Positions 51,699 through 60,311 of a stretch of 64,000 bases of DNA are shown piece after piece. The notes under the pieces are model-generated. The model was not told where the DNA came from and ran no database searches. It saw only the letters and a list, made by a program, of their open reading frames with translations. Within the stretch, counting starts at the first letter, position 1. Each line of letters starts with the position of its first letter. The DNA comes from an uncultured Acetatifactor sp. (GTDB lineage Bacteria; Bacillota; Clostridia; Lachnospirales; Lachnospiraceae), in NCBI GenBank assembly GCA_934394515.1, contig CAKRRU010000001.1:1-64000 (forward strand), in the 5' to 3' direction. The position numbers were made by a program, and so were the translations under genes.

Positions 51699-53507
51699 TC
51701 ACTTTTTATTCGCATCCTCTGCAGTCTTCTTCTTGACGATGGCATAAGCATAGGTACAGATCACCGGCATATCCACACAGTAAATTCTGATCTCGTAAAC
51801 GCCTTCCTTGCCGGGTGCTGTATAGACACCTTCCGCCGTAATCTCTCCGCTGCCCGGCTCCGTCAGTTCATAGGCAATGGTATAGCTGTCCATGTTGGTA
51901 CACTTTACTTCAAAATAATAGCTTTCCTTCGCTCCGAGAACAACAGTCGGTGTCACAGCAGTAATGCTTCTGTCACTGTAATCCTCCTTTAGACCGAGAT
52001 TGTTTCCTGCCGGGAACTTCATTGCCACCCAGCGGTATGTCAGAACGAGATAATCCACGTTCTGCAGAAGCTTCGCCGCCACCGTAAAGCTTCCCTTGTC
52101 GTTCATTACCTTCACTGCTGTTTCGACATTGACATCCGTTCTGGCGGTGTTTTCAAACAGTTTGGGATTCCCGTAGATCGTATTCTTTGCACCGACACCG
52201 AGAGCAGCGTCCTCCGCTATGTACTCATAACCGATATCTACATATACATTTCCTTTTCCGAGACCATGAATGATCTCCCCCGAATAGCAGATATCCCCTT
52301 TTTTTGCCGCATTTCCCAACGGAATCTCCAGAGTTCCGGTCGCGATCTGCGGTTCTGCACTCATATCCCTGCCGGCATTCTCAACCCGGATATTCTCTGT
52401 CCTGCCATCCTCCTGTGCGATTTCAGACTCGTCCTCTCTCAAAAAGTACGACAGATACTCGTGTCTTTTGGCATGCTGTGCCGGCGATGCAATATATTTT
52501 TTGACATGATTTTCAATCACTTCTTCAATCAGATATGCACTATCCGTGCGCACCAGTTTCAAATCTGCCAGACGTATGAAGTCCTGGACCCCGCCCATGC
52601 TCTGCATTTCAAGACTGACACGTCCGATCTCACGGTTCACAAGTTCCCTCGGTGTCAGATCCCCTATCATCACCTTCAGGGAAAGTGCAGACATTACCGG
52701 TTCCTCTGTCCCGTTCACCGCTGCACTTGCACTATCACTCTTCAATACTACATCTGTATCCACCAAAGAGACGTCCTGAACTGTCATCCAGTATTCCTTC
52801 GTTACAGTCTCTCCCTGTTCTAAAGCAATATCCTCAAACACAATCTCTACTTCATGTCCGCCGTCCGGTGAACGGAACGCCGGTGTCTGAAGCACCCCAT
52901 GATAGGAAAACGTCTTTTTATCTGCAGACAGCTTCTGTACCTTTGCAAGCATCCTCACCTGTCTGCCCCTGCACACTGTCGCCGGAAGGATCACCTCAAC
53001 GAGATAGTCCTCTGTCTCCACCAGCGTACCCTTTACCAGGAATTCCGATTCCAGTTCAAAGCCGCTCCCGGCATCCACACTGTCCATCAAAAACAACTGA
53101 TATTCTTCACTGATGCGGTTGTATTCGTATTCCTTGTCGGCATTCTGGCTGTTCAAGGCATAAACGGTATGTACATCCTTCTCCTGATATCTGAGGCAAA
53201 GACTCGCAAGATTTGTCTTCAGCTGATCAAAGCCCTCGATGGATGACAGCTTTTTCACCACGGAGGATTCAATGACAATCTCTCTTCCGAGGCCGTCTAT
53301 TGCTGCTCCGCTCTCCACAAGAAGCGATAGATCATCGAGGCTGAATACTCCGCATCCGCAGATAATTCCCGCACCATACATCATATTGTTCAGAAATCTT
53401 CTCTTATTGTTAAAATAATTCTGCTCAGCCTGAAAATCAGCACTTGTCAACATTTTACCGGGGTAATAACGATTTCGTTCAAACGGATAGATTTGGTTAT
53501 TATTCAT
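51699..53507 (-). CDS. CIS-associated baseplate or fibre-type protein, first gene of the operon
   Basis: This is a 602-aa protein. I place the start at 53507 (MNNNQIYPFERNRYY), after GAGGAA; a second ATG 15 nt upstream has a poorer site. The N-terminus FERNRYYPGKMLTSADF, EQNYFNNKRRFLNN and the following G-A-G-I-I-C-G-C motif match a pattern seen in proteins of other CIS loci (RNRY-x-GK-L-T-x2-DF, then NR-x4-G-G-V-V-C-G-L). The C-terminal 100 residues look like Ig-type domains (VTPTVVLGAKESYYFEV). It may be an attachment or fibre component. No signal peptide is present. Confidence 0.7.
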   Translation of the reverse strand: MNNNQIYPFERNRYYPGKMLTSADFQAEQNYFNNKRRFLNNMMYGAGIICGCGVFSLDDLSLLVESGAAIDGLGREIVIESSVVKKLSSIEGFDQLKTNLASLCLRYQEKDVHTVYALNSQNADKEYEYNRISEEYQLFLMDSVDAGSGFELESEFLVKGTLVETEDYLVEVILPATVCRGRQVRMLAKVQKLSADKKTFSYHGVLQTPAFRSPDGGHEVEIVFEDIALEQGETVTKEYWMTVQDVSLVDTDVVLKSDSASAAVNGTEEPVMSALSLKVMIGDLTPRELVNREIGRVSLEMQSMGGVQDFIRLADLKLVRTDSAYLIEEVIENHVKKYIASPAQHAKRHEYLSYFLREDESEIAQEDGRTENIRVENAGRDMSAEPQIATGTLEIPLGNAAKKGDICYSGEIIHGLGKGNVYVDIGYEYIAEDAALGVGAKNTIYGNPKLFENTARTDVNVETAVKVMNDKGSFTVAAKLLQNVDYLVLTYRWVAMKFPAGNNLGLKEDYSDRSITAVTPTVVLGAKESYYFEVKCTNMDSYTIAYELTEPGSGEITAEGVYTAPGKEGVYEIRIYCVDMPVICTYAYAIVKKKTAEDANKK

Positions 53508-53578
53508 ATTCGCTTTCCTCATCTGCTTATAATTTTTGTTAGTTTTTACAAAAAACAAAATTTTACTATATTTAGCAT

Positions 53579-53607
53579 ATTATAACATAAAAAGTCCTTT
53601 TTTTCAA
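53579..53607 (-). promoter_or_regulatory. Promoter of the CIS operon
   Basis: The minus strand reads TTGAAA (53607-53602), a 17-nt spacer and TATAAT (53584-53579), with TG one base before the -10 (extended -10). The start should be near 53572, giving a leader of about 65 nt before the ATG at 53507. No other promoter of this quality was seen between here and 201, so this may drive the whole block. Confidence 0.85.
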
Positions 53608-53657
53608 GAGTTCCTGTATTTGTGCTTTCGTAGTTTATAAAAAAATTTGTGTGATTT

Positions 53658-53864
53658 TCATACTATTTTTATATCCTGTGTCCACCTACTTTTCCAGTCC
53701 GTAACTGCGGATCGTCCATCCCGTTCCGTCGCCAGTTCGTACACTGTTTCTCTGTCATATTCTGGTGAATCGTCTGTCCGGTAGTCCGCGCACAGCGTAT
53801 GTACCTGTGGATAGACCGATTCGGTTTTTACGGTATGCCCCGCCAGCCGATAAGTATTGTGCAT
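53658..53864 (-). CDS. 68-aa ORF, possible remnant of an HPr-kinase-like protein N-terminus
   Basis: The ATG at 53864 (MHNTYRLAG) follows AAGGAG at 6 nt. The sequence YRLAGHTVKTES-x3-Q-V-H-T-L-C-x-D-Y-R-T resembles the N-terminal 40 residues of HPr-kinase/PEPCK-like proteins of Lachnospiraceae, then ends after 68 residues without a kinase core. I recall this similarity only loosely. It could be a truncated gene or a small independent protein. It has its own promoter (53905-53933). Confidence 0.45.
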   Translation of the reverse strand: MHNTYRLAGHTVKTESVYPQVHTLCADYRTDDSPEYDRETVYELATERDGRSAVTDWKSRWTQDIKIV

Positions 53865-53904
53865 TGTATGCTCCTTATAGGGTATCAGGTCAATAAACAT
53901 TTTT

Positions 53905-53933
53905 ATATTATACAAATAATGTTTAAAAGTCAA
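53905..53933 (-). promoter_or_regulatory. Promoter with flanking inverted repeat, upstream of the 68-aa ORF
   Basis: TTGACT (53933-53928) is followed after 17 nt by TAATAT (53910-53905); an overlapping TATAAT would have only 15 nt. An AAACATT/AATGTTT inverted repeat (53895-53901 with 53918-53924) flanks the -10 box and could be an operator. Confidence 0.6.
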
Positions 53934-54031
53934 TAATTTATTTGCATTACTCGTCTCAAAAACAGTCTATCGAATAGCTTTGCATAATAAGTTAAATAAA
54001 CATCATTACTCAACGAGTTTTAGCGAATCTG

Positions 54032-54060
54032 TTGTACCTCCTGCCATAGCGTGGTATACT
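54032..54060 (+). promoter_or_regulatory. Promoter of the LytTR-PAS regulator gene
   Basis: TTGTAC (54032-54037) and TATACT (54055-54060) are separated by 17 nt, with TG one base before the -10 box. It faces rightward, away from the CIS operon. The gene's AAGGAG site follows at 54078-54083. Confidence 0.75.
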
Positions 54061-54089
54061 AGACACATCAACTGAAAAAGGAGTCCTCT

Positions 54090-54782
54090 ATGACCAACCT
54101 AAACACATACTTTAAAAAACATGGCCTTTGTGCTGAGAACATCCTGTACATTTACCGCAAAGACCGCAAGACCGTCATCCAGTGCTCGGACGGCGAGGAA
54201 TTTGCACTGTTTATACCAGTACAAAGTGTTCTGTCCGCTTTGCCGGAGAGCGAGTTTTTGAGCATCAGTAAGGGAACGGTCGTATGTCGCAGCCATATTG
54301 TAAATATTAGCGATGACGGCATTTATACCATGTCGGATGGCCGCACTTTTCAAGGACGCAAGCGCGACATGAGCAGCCATCGCCGTCTGCGCACAGAAAT
54401 AGGACTGGCAAAAACGAAGCCCCATCCCTTAAGTATGCTGGAAAAATGCAGCCTTCTGGACGATATGCCGCTGGCATTCTGCGTGATAGAGCTTGTTTTT
54501 AACCAGGACGGGCACGGCATTGATTTCATTTTCCGCTATTGCAATGCTGAAATGGCGAATGTGGAAGGCGTTCCCGTGGAAGAAATGCTTGACCGCTCGT
54601 TCTACGAGATTTTCCGCAATGGTGACAAAAAGTGGCTTGTGGCGTATGCTGATGTAGCTCTGAACGGTACAAAACACACCCTCCACGATTACAGCCCGGA
54701 AATAAATAAGTATCTTACCATCCATTGCTATCAGCCTGAACCCGGCTATTGTGCCTGCGTGTTGCAAGTGACGGATCAATAA
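54090..54782 (+). CDS. LytTR-PAS regulator
   Basis: This 230-aa protein is the only plus-strand gene of the window. Residues about 15-95 follow the LytTR DNA-binding pattern (ILYIYRKDRKTVIQC, FLSISKGTVVCRSHIVNI, a Y-T-M-S-D-G-R-T-F strand). Residues about 120-228 look like a PAS domain (LAFCVIELVFN, CNAEMANVEG, SFYEIFRNGDKKW). No receiver domain is present, so PAS may sense a ligand. It is divergent from the CIS operon and only about 500 bp from its promoter, so it is a natural candidate regulator, but binding sites are not evident. Confidence 0.8.
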   Translation: MTNLNTYFKKHGLCAENILYIYRKDRKTVIQCSDGEEFALFIPVQSVLSALPESEFLSISKGTVVCRSHIVNISDDGIYTMSDGRTFQGRKRDMSSHRRLRTEIGLAKTKPHPLSMLEKCSLLDDMPLAFCVIELVFNQDGHGIDFIFRYCNAEMANVEGVPVEEMLDRSFYEIFRNGDKKWLVAYADVALNGTKHTLHDYSPEINKYLTIHCYQPEPGYCACVLQVTDQ

Positions 54783-55002
54783 ATCGAATAAGCAAACAAT
54801 TATCCTTTTTGCTCCCTAAGAATACCTGTTTTTCGATTTTACGTAGTTATCACAAAATGTCCACGCATTATTAGCGCTCGCCTATTGGCAGTGCTAATAG
54901 CTAGTGTTATAACGTAGTCAGAGATAGGGAAACCGGAGCAGTCTTTTCGACCACTCCGGCTTTCCTATCACTCTCTCATTTTCTTATTCTTCGTAATCTT
55001 AT
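54783..55002. other. Intergenic region between the regulator and the trp operon end
   Basis: No gene is visible in these 220 bp. The region holds a 10-bp stem with one mismatch (TATTAGCGCT at 54869-54878 with 54890-54899) and the terminator-like hairpin listed separately. The two converging genes stop on either side. Confidence 0.6.
54923..54969 (-). terminator. Terminator-like hairpin after trpA
   Basis: The arms 54923-54943 and 54949-54969 pair over about 21 positions. Read on the minus strand three of the four mismatches become G-U pairs, and on the plus strand only one does, so the hairpin suits the trp transcript better. The U-run is poor in both directions. Confidence 0.6.
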
Positions 55003-55785
55003 TCAAGCCTCTGCCACAGCCTCTTTCATGCTCTTCACATATTCTCCGATATAGGGAGCTGCGTCTTTGCCATATTTTGCAATGATCTTCACTATAGCGC
55101 TTCCGACAATGGCTCCGTCGGATATGGATGCCATAGCCTTGGCCTGCTCGGGGGTGCTGATGCCGAAGCCGATGGCGCAGGGGACATCGATCACGGCGCG
55201 GATGTTTTCCACGATAGCGGGCAGATCAGTTTTGATCTCACTGCGCACGCCGGTGACACCCATGGAGCTTACCACATAGATAAAGCCCTCTGCCTCCGAT
55301 GCGATCCGGCGGATACGGCTCTCAGAGGTAGGCGCGATCATGGAGATCACCTTCACGCCATGGGCTTTGGCTGGAGCCTCCACCTCCGCCTTTTCTTCAT
55401 ATGACACATCGGGAATGATAATGGCACTGATGCCCAGTTCCTCACACTTAGTAAAAAATTTCTCATATCCGTAATGGAATACCGGATTCACATAGGTCAT
55501 GAATGCCAGCGGAACCTCTGACTGCTCCCGCACTCTCTTCACGATGTCGAACACACCGTCCGTAGTCATGCCGTTGCCGAGAGACCGGATATTGGCCTCC
55601 TGGATCACCACACCTTCCGCTGTGGGATCCGAAAAAGGAATACCGATCTCTATGAGATCCGCTCCCGCCTTCTCCATCTCAAGAATAAATTTTACCGTAC
55701 TGTCCGCGTCCGGGTCTCCTGCGGTGAGGAATCCGATGAACGCTTTTTTATTCGGTGTATCAAATACTTTTTCTAATTTACTCAT
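55003..55785 (-). CDS. trpA: Tryptophan synthase alpha chain
   Basis: This is a 260-aa protein. I place the start at 55785 (MSKLEKVFD), after GGAG; an ATG 15 nt upstream is an alternative. It cleaves indole-3-glycerol phosphate to indole for TrpB. Family motifs: ADLIEIGIPFSDPTAEG with the catalytic Glu and Asp region, AIIIPDVSYEE, and FIYVVSSMGVTG followed by GFGISTPEQA as the phosphate site. It is the last gene of the operon and lies 140 nt after trpB, a gap that holds no gene. Confidence 0.96.
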   Translation of the reverse strand: MSKLEKVFDTPNKKAFIGFLTAGDPDADSTVKFILEMEKAGADLIEIGIPFSDPTAEGVVIQEANIRSLGNGMTTDGVFDIVKRVREQSEVPLAFMTYVNPVFHYGYEKFFTKCEELGISAIIIPDVSYEEKAEVEAPAKAHGVKVISMIAPTSESRIRRIASEAEGFIYVVSSMGVTGVRSEIKTDLPAIVENIRAVIDVPCAIGFGISTPEQAKAMASISDGAIVGSAIVKIIAKYGKDAAPYIGEYVKSMKEAVAEA

Positions 55786-55925
55786 CGTATCTATCTCCAT
55801 TTCTTCTATCTATATTTCATATAATTCACACTTTAAGCATCCGTTTTCATAAACATAAGCTGTGAAACGCATTTCACATGCACGCATTTGAAAGCTTATA
55901 TTCCGAAAGCTTACCATTAATTTCA

Positions 55926-57110
55926 TCAGTCATGAATATCCACGCCGCGGTATCTTGCAATGGCTGCCACATCCTTGTCGCCTCTGCCGGACAGGCATAC
56001 GATAATACTCTGATCCGGAGTATAATTTTTTGCGATCTTACGCACCTGTGCTACCGCATGTGCACTTTCGATAGCGCAGATAATGCCTTCCGTTCTCGCC
56101 AGATATTCAAAAGCATCCACAGCCTCATCATCCGTGACCGGTACATACTGTGCCCTGCCGATATCATGCAGATAAGCATGTTCCGGTCCGATGCCGGGAT
56201 AATCCAGACCTGCGGAAATCGAATATACCGGAGCGATCTGACCGTATTCATCCTGACAGAAATAAGACTTCATTCCGTGGAAGATTCCTAAGGAACCCGT
56301 CGCAATAGTAGCTGCGGTCAGTGCCGTATCCACGCCTTTGCCTGCCGCCTCACAGCCGATCAGCTCCACGTCCTTGTCCTCAATAAAGTTATAAAACGCA
56401 CCCATGGCATTGCTGCCGCCGCCCACACAGGCTACTACTGCTGCCGGAAGCTTTCCTTCTGCTTTCATGATCTGCTCTTTTGCTTCCTGACTGATAACAC
56501 TCTGAAAATCTCTTACGATCATGGGGAAAGGATGCGGTCCCATAACGGAACCCAGTACATAATGGGTGTCCGCTACGCGGTTGGACCATTCTCTCATGGT
56601 CTCATTGACAGCATCCTTTAAGGTCATGGTGCCGGAAGTCACAGGATGCACCTTGGCTCCGAGGAGTTCCATACGATAGACATTCAGTGCCTGTCTGTCA
56701 GTATCTTCTTTTCCCATAAAGATTTCGCATTCCATACCGAGGAACGCTGCTGCCGTAGCGGTAGCCACACCGTGCTGTCCTGCACCGGTCTCTGCGATCA
56801 GACGGGTCTTACCCATCTTCCTGGCAAGCAGAGCCTGTCCCAGTGCATTGTTGATCTTGTGGGAGCCGGTGTGGTTTAAGTCCTCTCTCTTTAAATAGAT
56901 CTTTGCGCCGCCCAGATCCTTCGTCATCTTCTCCGCATAATACAACAGAGAAGGGCGTCCTGCATATTCATTCAACAGCTTATTTAGTTCCGCATTGAAT
57001 TCCGGATCCTTTTTATAATATTCATAGCACTTCTCCAGATGGATCAGTTCATTCATCAATGTCTCGGAGATATATTGTCCTCCGTGGATTCCGTAACGTC
57101 CTTTGCTCAT
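55926..57110 (-). CDS. trpB: Tryptophan synthase beta chain
   Basis: This is a 394-aa PLP enzyme that condenses indole with serine. The PLP lysine is in [15 protein letters not shown] (near residue 85). The Gly-rich GGGSNAMG loop and the catalytic Glu segment [11 protein letters not shown] are present. The N-terminus [16 protein letters not shown] is typical of TrpB1, the form that works with TrpA. The ATG at 57110 has a weak site. The 109-bp gap to trpF holds a short 13-bp repeat. Confidence 0.97.
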   Translation of the reverse strand: MSKGRYGIHGGQYISETLMNELIHLEKCYEYYKKDPEFNAELNKLLNEYAGRPSLLYYAEKMTKDLGGAKIYLKREDLNHTGSHKINNALGQALLARKMGKTRLIAETGAGQHGVATATAAAFLGMECEIFMGKEDTDRQALNVYRMELLGAKVHPVTSGTMTLKDAVNETMREWSNRVADTHYVLGSVMGPHPFPMIVRDFQSVISQEAKEQIMKAEGKLPAAVVACVGGGSNAMGAFYNFIEDKDVELIGCEAAGKGVDTALTAATIATGSLGIFHGMKSYFCQDEYGQIAPVYSISAGLDYPGIGPEHAYLHDIGRAQYVPVTDDEAVDAFEYLARTEGIICAIESAHAVAQVRKIAKNYTPDQSIIVCLSGRGDKDVAAIARYRGVDIHD

Positions 57111-57164
57111 GTGTTTATCCTCTTTTCTTCCTGATTATTATTCCTGATTTTCATTCCGAGTTCT

Positions 57165-57203
57165 AATTTCTCATTTCAATTTCTCATTTCAATTTCTGAT
57201 TTA
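57165..57203. repeat. Three 13-bp tandem repeats before trpB
   Basis: The unit AATTTCTCATTTC occurs at 57165 and 57178 and in a diverged form at 57191. It lies in the trpF-trpB gap. It may reflect slippage, and I see no function. Confidence 0.6.
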
Positions 57204-57219
57204 TACTTCTTCTATATAT

Positions 57220-57831
57220 TCAATCTGTATTGTTCCGGTACTGCTCTACCAGTTCCATGATCCGGTGCATCTTCTCCGGATCTTTTTTCCGGTCGCTCTC
57301 AATGCCGGAGCTAATATCTACCGCGTAAGGTCTTACCGCTTCCATGGCCTCTGTCAGATTCTCCGCCTGCAATCCTCCTGCCAGGAAAAAATCTCTGTCG
57401 ATCCCGTCAAGAACACTCCAGTCAAAAGTCTGTCCCGTTCCCATTCCGTTATCGAATAACAGATAGTCTGCACTGCTGTCAAGCCAGGCTTCCACATCAT
57501 ACCGGTCTCTTACTTTGACTGCTTTGATCACAGGTTTGTGGCAGACCGCCTGCAGATACTGGATATCCTCCTCCGTCTCATCCCCATGGAGCTGTGCCAC
57601 ATCCAGAATACCTTCCTCCAGCAGTTCTATAATGTTCTTCGGATCCTCATTTACAAACACCCCCACCGTTCGGATCCCCGGCAGGAGCTTTTTGCGATAT
57701 CCGGCTGCCTGTTCCTTCGTGACCGCCCGGTGACTCTTTTCGTAAAATACAAATCCCACATAGTCCGGCTGCACCTCATTGGCATAGGTAATATCCTCCG
57801 GACGGTAGAGACCACACATTTTTACTTTCAT
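57220..57831 (-). CDS. trpF: Phosphoribosylanthranilate isomerase
   Basis: This is a 203-aa TIM-barrel enzyme that converts phosphoribosylanthranilate to the carboxyphenylamino-deoxyribulose phosphate. The catalytic Cys is in KMCGL (residue 6) and the catalytic Asp in LLFDNGMGTG. GGLQAENLTEA and VDISSGIES form the phosphate site. The ATG overlaps the trpC stop (ATGA), so the two are translationally coupled. Confidence 0.95.
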   Translation of the reverse strand: MKVKMCGLYRPEDITYANEVQPDYVGFVFYEKSHRAVTKEQAAGYRKKLLPGIRTVGVFVNEDPKNIIELLEEGILDVAQLHGDETEEDIQYLQAVCHKPVIKAVKVRDRYDVEAWLDSSADYLLFDNGMGTGQTFDWSVLDGIDRDFFLAGGLQAENLTEAMEAVRPYAVDISSGIESDRKKDPEKMHRIMELVEQYRNNTD

Positions 57832-58616
57832 ACCATAATTCCTCCGCGAAGCTCCTGCAATACCGCTTTCTTATCCGTGCTTCGCATCAGCGTCTCTCCA
57901 ATGAGAACGGCATTGGTACCGTTCTGCTCCAGTCTCGCGATATCCTGTCTCGTCTTCATACCACTTTCGGATACGAAGAGGATGTCCTCCGGCACCAGTT
58001 CCCGTAAGCGTACAGAATTATGAATATCCACTGTAAAGTCCTTAAGGTTCCGGTTATTCACGCCGATGATCTTAGCTCCTGCGCCCAGTGCCATCTCCAC
58101 TTCCCGCTCATCATGTGCTTCCACCAGAGCCGACAGTCCCAGTTCCCCGGCAATCCCGGCATATTCGGATAACTGCATGGGGGATAAAATGGCACAGATC
58201 AAAAGCACTGCATCCGCTCCGATATTTTTGGCTTCATAAATCATGTATTCATCCACTGTAAAATCTTTTCGCAGTAAAGGGATCTTCACAGTCTTGCGGA
58301 TCTCTGTCAGGTATTCGTTCTTCCCCTGAAAATAAGCCGGTTCTGTGAGCACTGAGATGGCATCTGCTCCGGCAGCTTCATATTCTTTTGCAATCTGTAC
58401 ATAGGGAAACTCTTTTGCAATCAGCCCTTTGGATGGAGATGCTTTTTTCACCTCACAGATAAAACGCATCCCCTGTTTTGCCAGTGCCTGTTCGAAAGGA
58501 AATCCGGTATTACTGTCCAGATCTCCTGCTCTTGCAATCTGTTCTGCAAGAGGTATCTTCTCTTTTTCTGCTGCTACACGTTCTAATGTAGATGCCGCTA
58601 TGGTTTCCAGTATCAT
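57828..58616 (-). CDS. trpC: Indole-3-glycerol phosphate synthase
   Basis: This 262-aa TIM-barrel enzyme shows the family motifs FICEVKKASPSKG (catalytic Glu and Lys), LLRKDFTVDEYMIYEA, LVEAHDEREVE, GVNNRNLKDF and FVSESGMKT. It is a monofunctional TrpC, with trpF separate but overlapping. It lies 99 nt after trpGD; that gap holds no gene. Confidence 0.96.
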   Translation of the reverse strand: MILETIAASTLERVAAEKEKIPLAEQIARAGDLDSNTGFPFEQALAKQGMRFICEVKKASPSKGLIAKEFPYVQIAKEYEAAGADAISVLTEPAYFQGKNEYLTEIRKTVKIPLLRKDFTVDEYMIYEAKNIGADAVLLICAILSPMQLSEYAGIAGELGLSALVEAHDEREVEMALGAGAKIIGVNNRNLKDFTVDIHNSVRLRELVPEDILFVSESGMKTRQDIARLEQNGTNAVLIGETLMRSTDKKAVLQELRGGIMV

Positions 58617-58715
58617 CCTATTGTCCTCATTTCTATCACTTCTTATGTCTCATCCATTTTGCTTTCGAGGAAGTCTGCCTGTTCGAAATCTAAATATCAA
58701 CTTCAAATCACATCT

Positions 58716-60311
58716 CTATATCTCGTTACTCATTTTAATAAATCTCTCCAGCTGCGCCCTGGCAAGTCCGCTGTCAATAACTTTTTCTGCCAGCTTCACG
58801 CCGTCAGCCATGCTGTCTGCCTTTCCTGCCACATAGAGCGCTGCTCCTGCATTCATCAGTACCGCATTACGCTTTGGTCCCTTTTCACCGTTTAAAATAG
58901 CTCTTGTGATCTCCGCATTCTCCTGCGGTGTTCCGCCTACGAGATCCTCCTTGTTGCCTCTCTCCAGTCCGAAGTCTTCCGGTGCAATCACATAATTTTT
59001 AAAGGTACCGTTGTTGATCTCACAGACAGAGGTCGGCGCACTGGCTGAGATTTCATCCAGTCTGTCCTGTCCGTAGACTACCATGCCGCGTTTTACGCCC
59101 AGATTGGATAATACCTTTGCCATAGGCGTAAGCAGGCTTTCGTCATAGACACCCATGATCTGATATACCGGTCCCGCAGGGTTCGCCAGAGGTCCCAGGA
59201 TATTAAAAATGGTACGAATGCCCAGTTCTTTCCTAATCGGTCCCACATACTTCATGGCGGTGTGATATTTCTGTGCAAAGAGGAAACAGATACCGATTTC
59301 TTCTAATAATTTCTTGCTCTGCTCAGGTTCGATCGTAATATTCACGCCCAGAGCTTCCAGGCAGTCCGCAGCACCGGATTTGGAGCTGGCAGCGCGGTTA
59401 CCGTGCTTGGCTACCGGTACGCCTGCTGCAGAGATGACCAAAGATGCCGTGGTAGAGATGTTGAAGGAATTGGAGCCGTCACCACCGGTTCCCACGATCT
59501 CCAGTGCTTCCACCTCCGCACCCAGCTTTCTGCCGAATTTACGCATCTCCTCTGCGGAGCCGGTGATCTCTTCGATGGTTTCACCCTTCTGGCTCAATGC
59601 TGTCAGATAAGCACTCTTCAGGATATCGCTGGCTTCACCGCTCATGATCTCATCCATAACCGTTTTTGCCATATCGTATCCGACGTCCTCATTTTTTACC
59701 AATTTTGCCACTGCCTCTTTAATCATGTTTCTGCCCGCTCCTTTCTGTGTCTGCAAAAAGTTAACGATAATCTGACGTCCGTCCGGTGTCAATACGGATT
59801 CCGGATGGAATTGTACCCCGTAGATCTGTTTTTCTGTCTGTTCCACCGCCATGACTTCTCCGTCCTCGGTCACTGCCGTGACTTTCAGTTCCTGCGGTAT
59901 GGTATCCGGATCCGCCACCAGTGAATGATATCTTGCCACCGTGATTACTTTCTTCATTCCATGAAATAATACGCTGTCCGTATCCAGCGTTGCCAGAGAC
60001 TGTTTCCCATGCATCAGGTGGGATGCATAGGTCACCGTGGCTCCCGCCACTTCACAGATAGCCTGATGTCCCAGGCAGATACCAAGGATAGGGATTTTCC
60101 CTCCCAAAGTCCGGATCACTTCTTCGCAGACACCGGCTTTGTCCGGTCTGCCCGGCCCCGGTGATAAAACAATATGGGTGGGGTTCATGGTGCGGATCTC
60201 ATCCACGCTGCATTCATCATTGCGGATCACCCGGATATCCGGGTTCACGCTTCCCACCAGCTGATATACGTTATAGGAAAAGCTGTCATAATTGTCGATC
60301 AGTAATATCAT
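58716..60311 (-). CDS. trpGD: Fused anthranilate synthase glutaminase and phosphoribosyltransferase (TrpGD)
   Basis: This is a 531-aa protein. I place the start at 60311 ([11 protein letters not shown]), overlapping the trpE stop (ATGA). Residues 1-190 are the glutamine amidotransferase with Cys79 in GICLGHQA and the FHPES motif. Residues about 195-531 are the phosphoribosyltransferase with [27 protein letters not shown] and the GPLANPAGP segment. The fusion ensures equal amounts of the two. It supplies ammonia to TrpE and then makes phosphoribosylanthranilate. Confidence 0.96.
   Translation of the reverse strand: MILLIDNYDSFSYNVYQLVGSVNPDIRVIRNDECSVDEIRTMNPTHIVLSPGPGRPDKAGVCEEVIRTLGGKIPILGICLGHQAICEVAGATVTYASHLMHGKQSLATLDTDSVLFHGMKKVITVARYHSLVADPDTIPQELKVTAVTEDGEVMAVEQTEKQIYGVQFHPESVLTPDGRQIIVNFLQTQKGAGRNMIKEAVAKLVKNEDVGYDMAKTVMDEIMSGEASDILKSAYLTALSQKGETIEEITGSAEEMRKFGRKLGAEVEALEIVGTGGDGSNSFNISTTASLVISAAGVPVAKHGNRAASSKSGAADCLEALGVNITIEPEQSKKLLEEIGICFLFAQKYHTAMKYVGPIRKELGIRTIFNILGPLANPAGPVYQIMGVYDESLLTPMAKVLSNLGVKRGMVVYGQDRLDEISASAPTSVCEINNGTFKNYVIAPEDFGLERGNKEDLVGGTPQENAEITRAILNGEKGPKRNAVLMNAGAALYVAGKADSMADGVKLAEKVIDSGLARAQLERFIKMSNEI

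Noticed and set aside
201-53507. Prophage or lysis-type tailocin
   Set aside because: No integrase, terminase, portal, capsid, holin, endolysin or attachment repeats. DUF4255, DUF4280 and AAA+ ATPases are CIS hallmarks.
57165-57203. CRISPR-like short repeats
   Set aside because: Units of 13 bp are directly adjacent without spacers. No Cas genes are present anywhere in the window.
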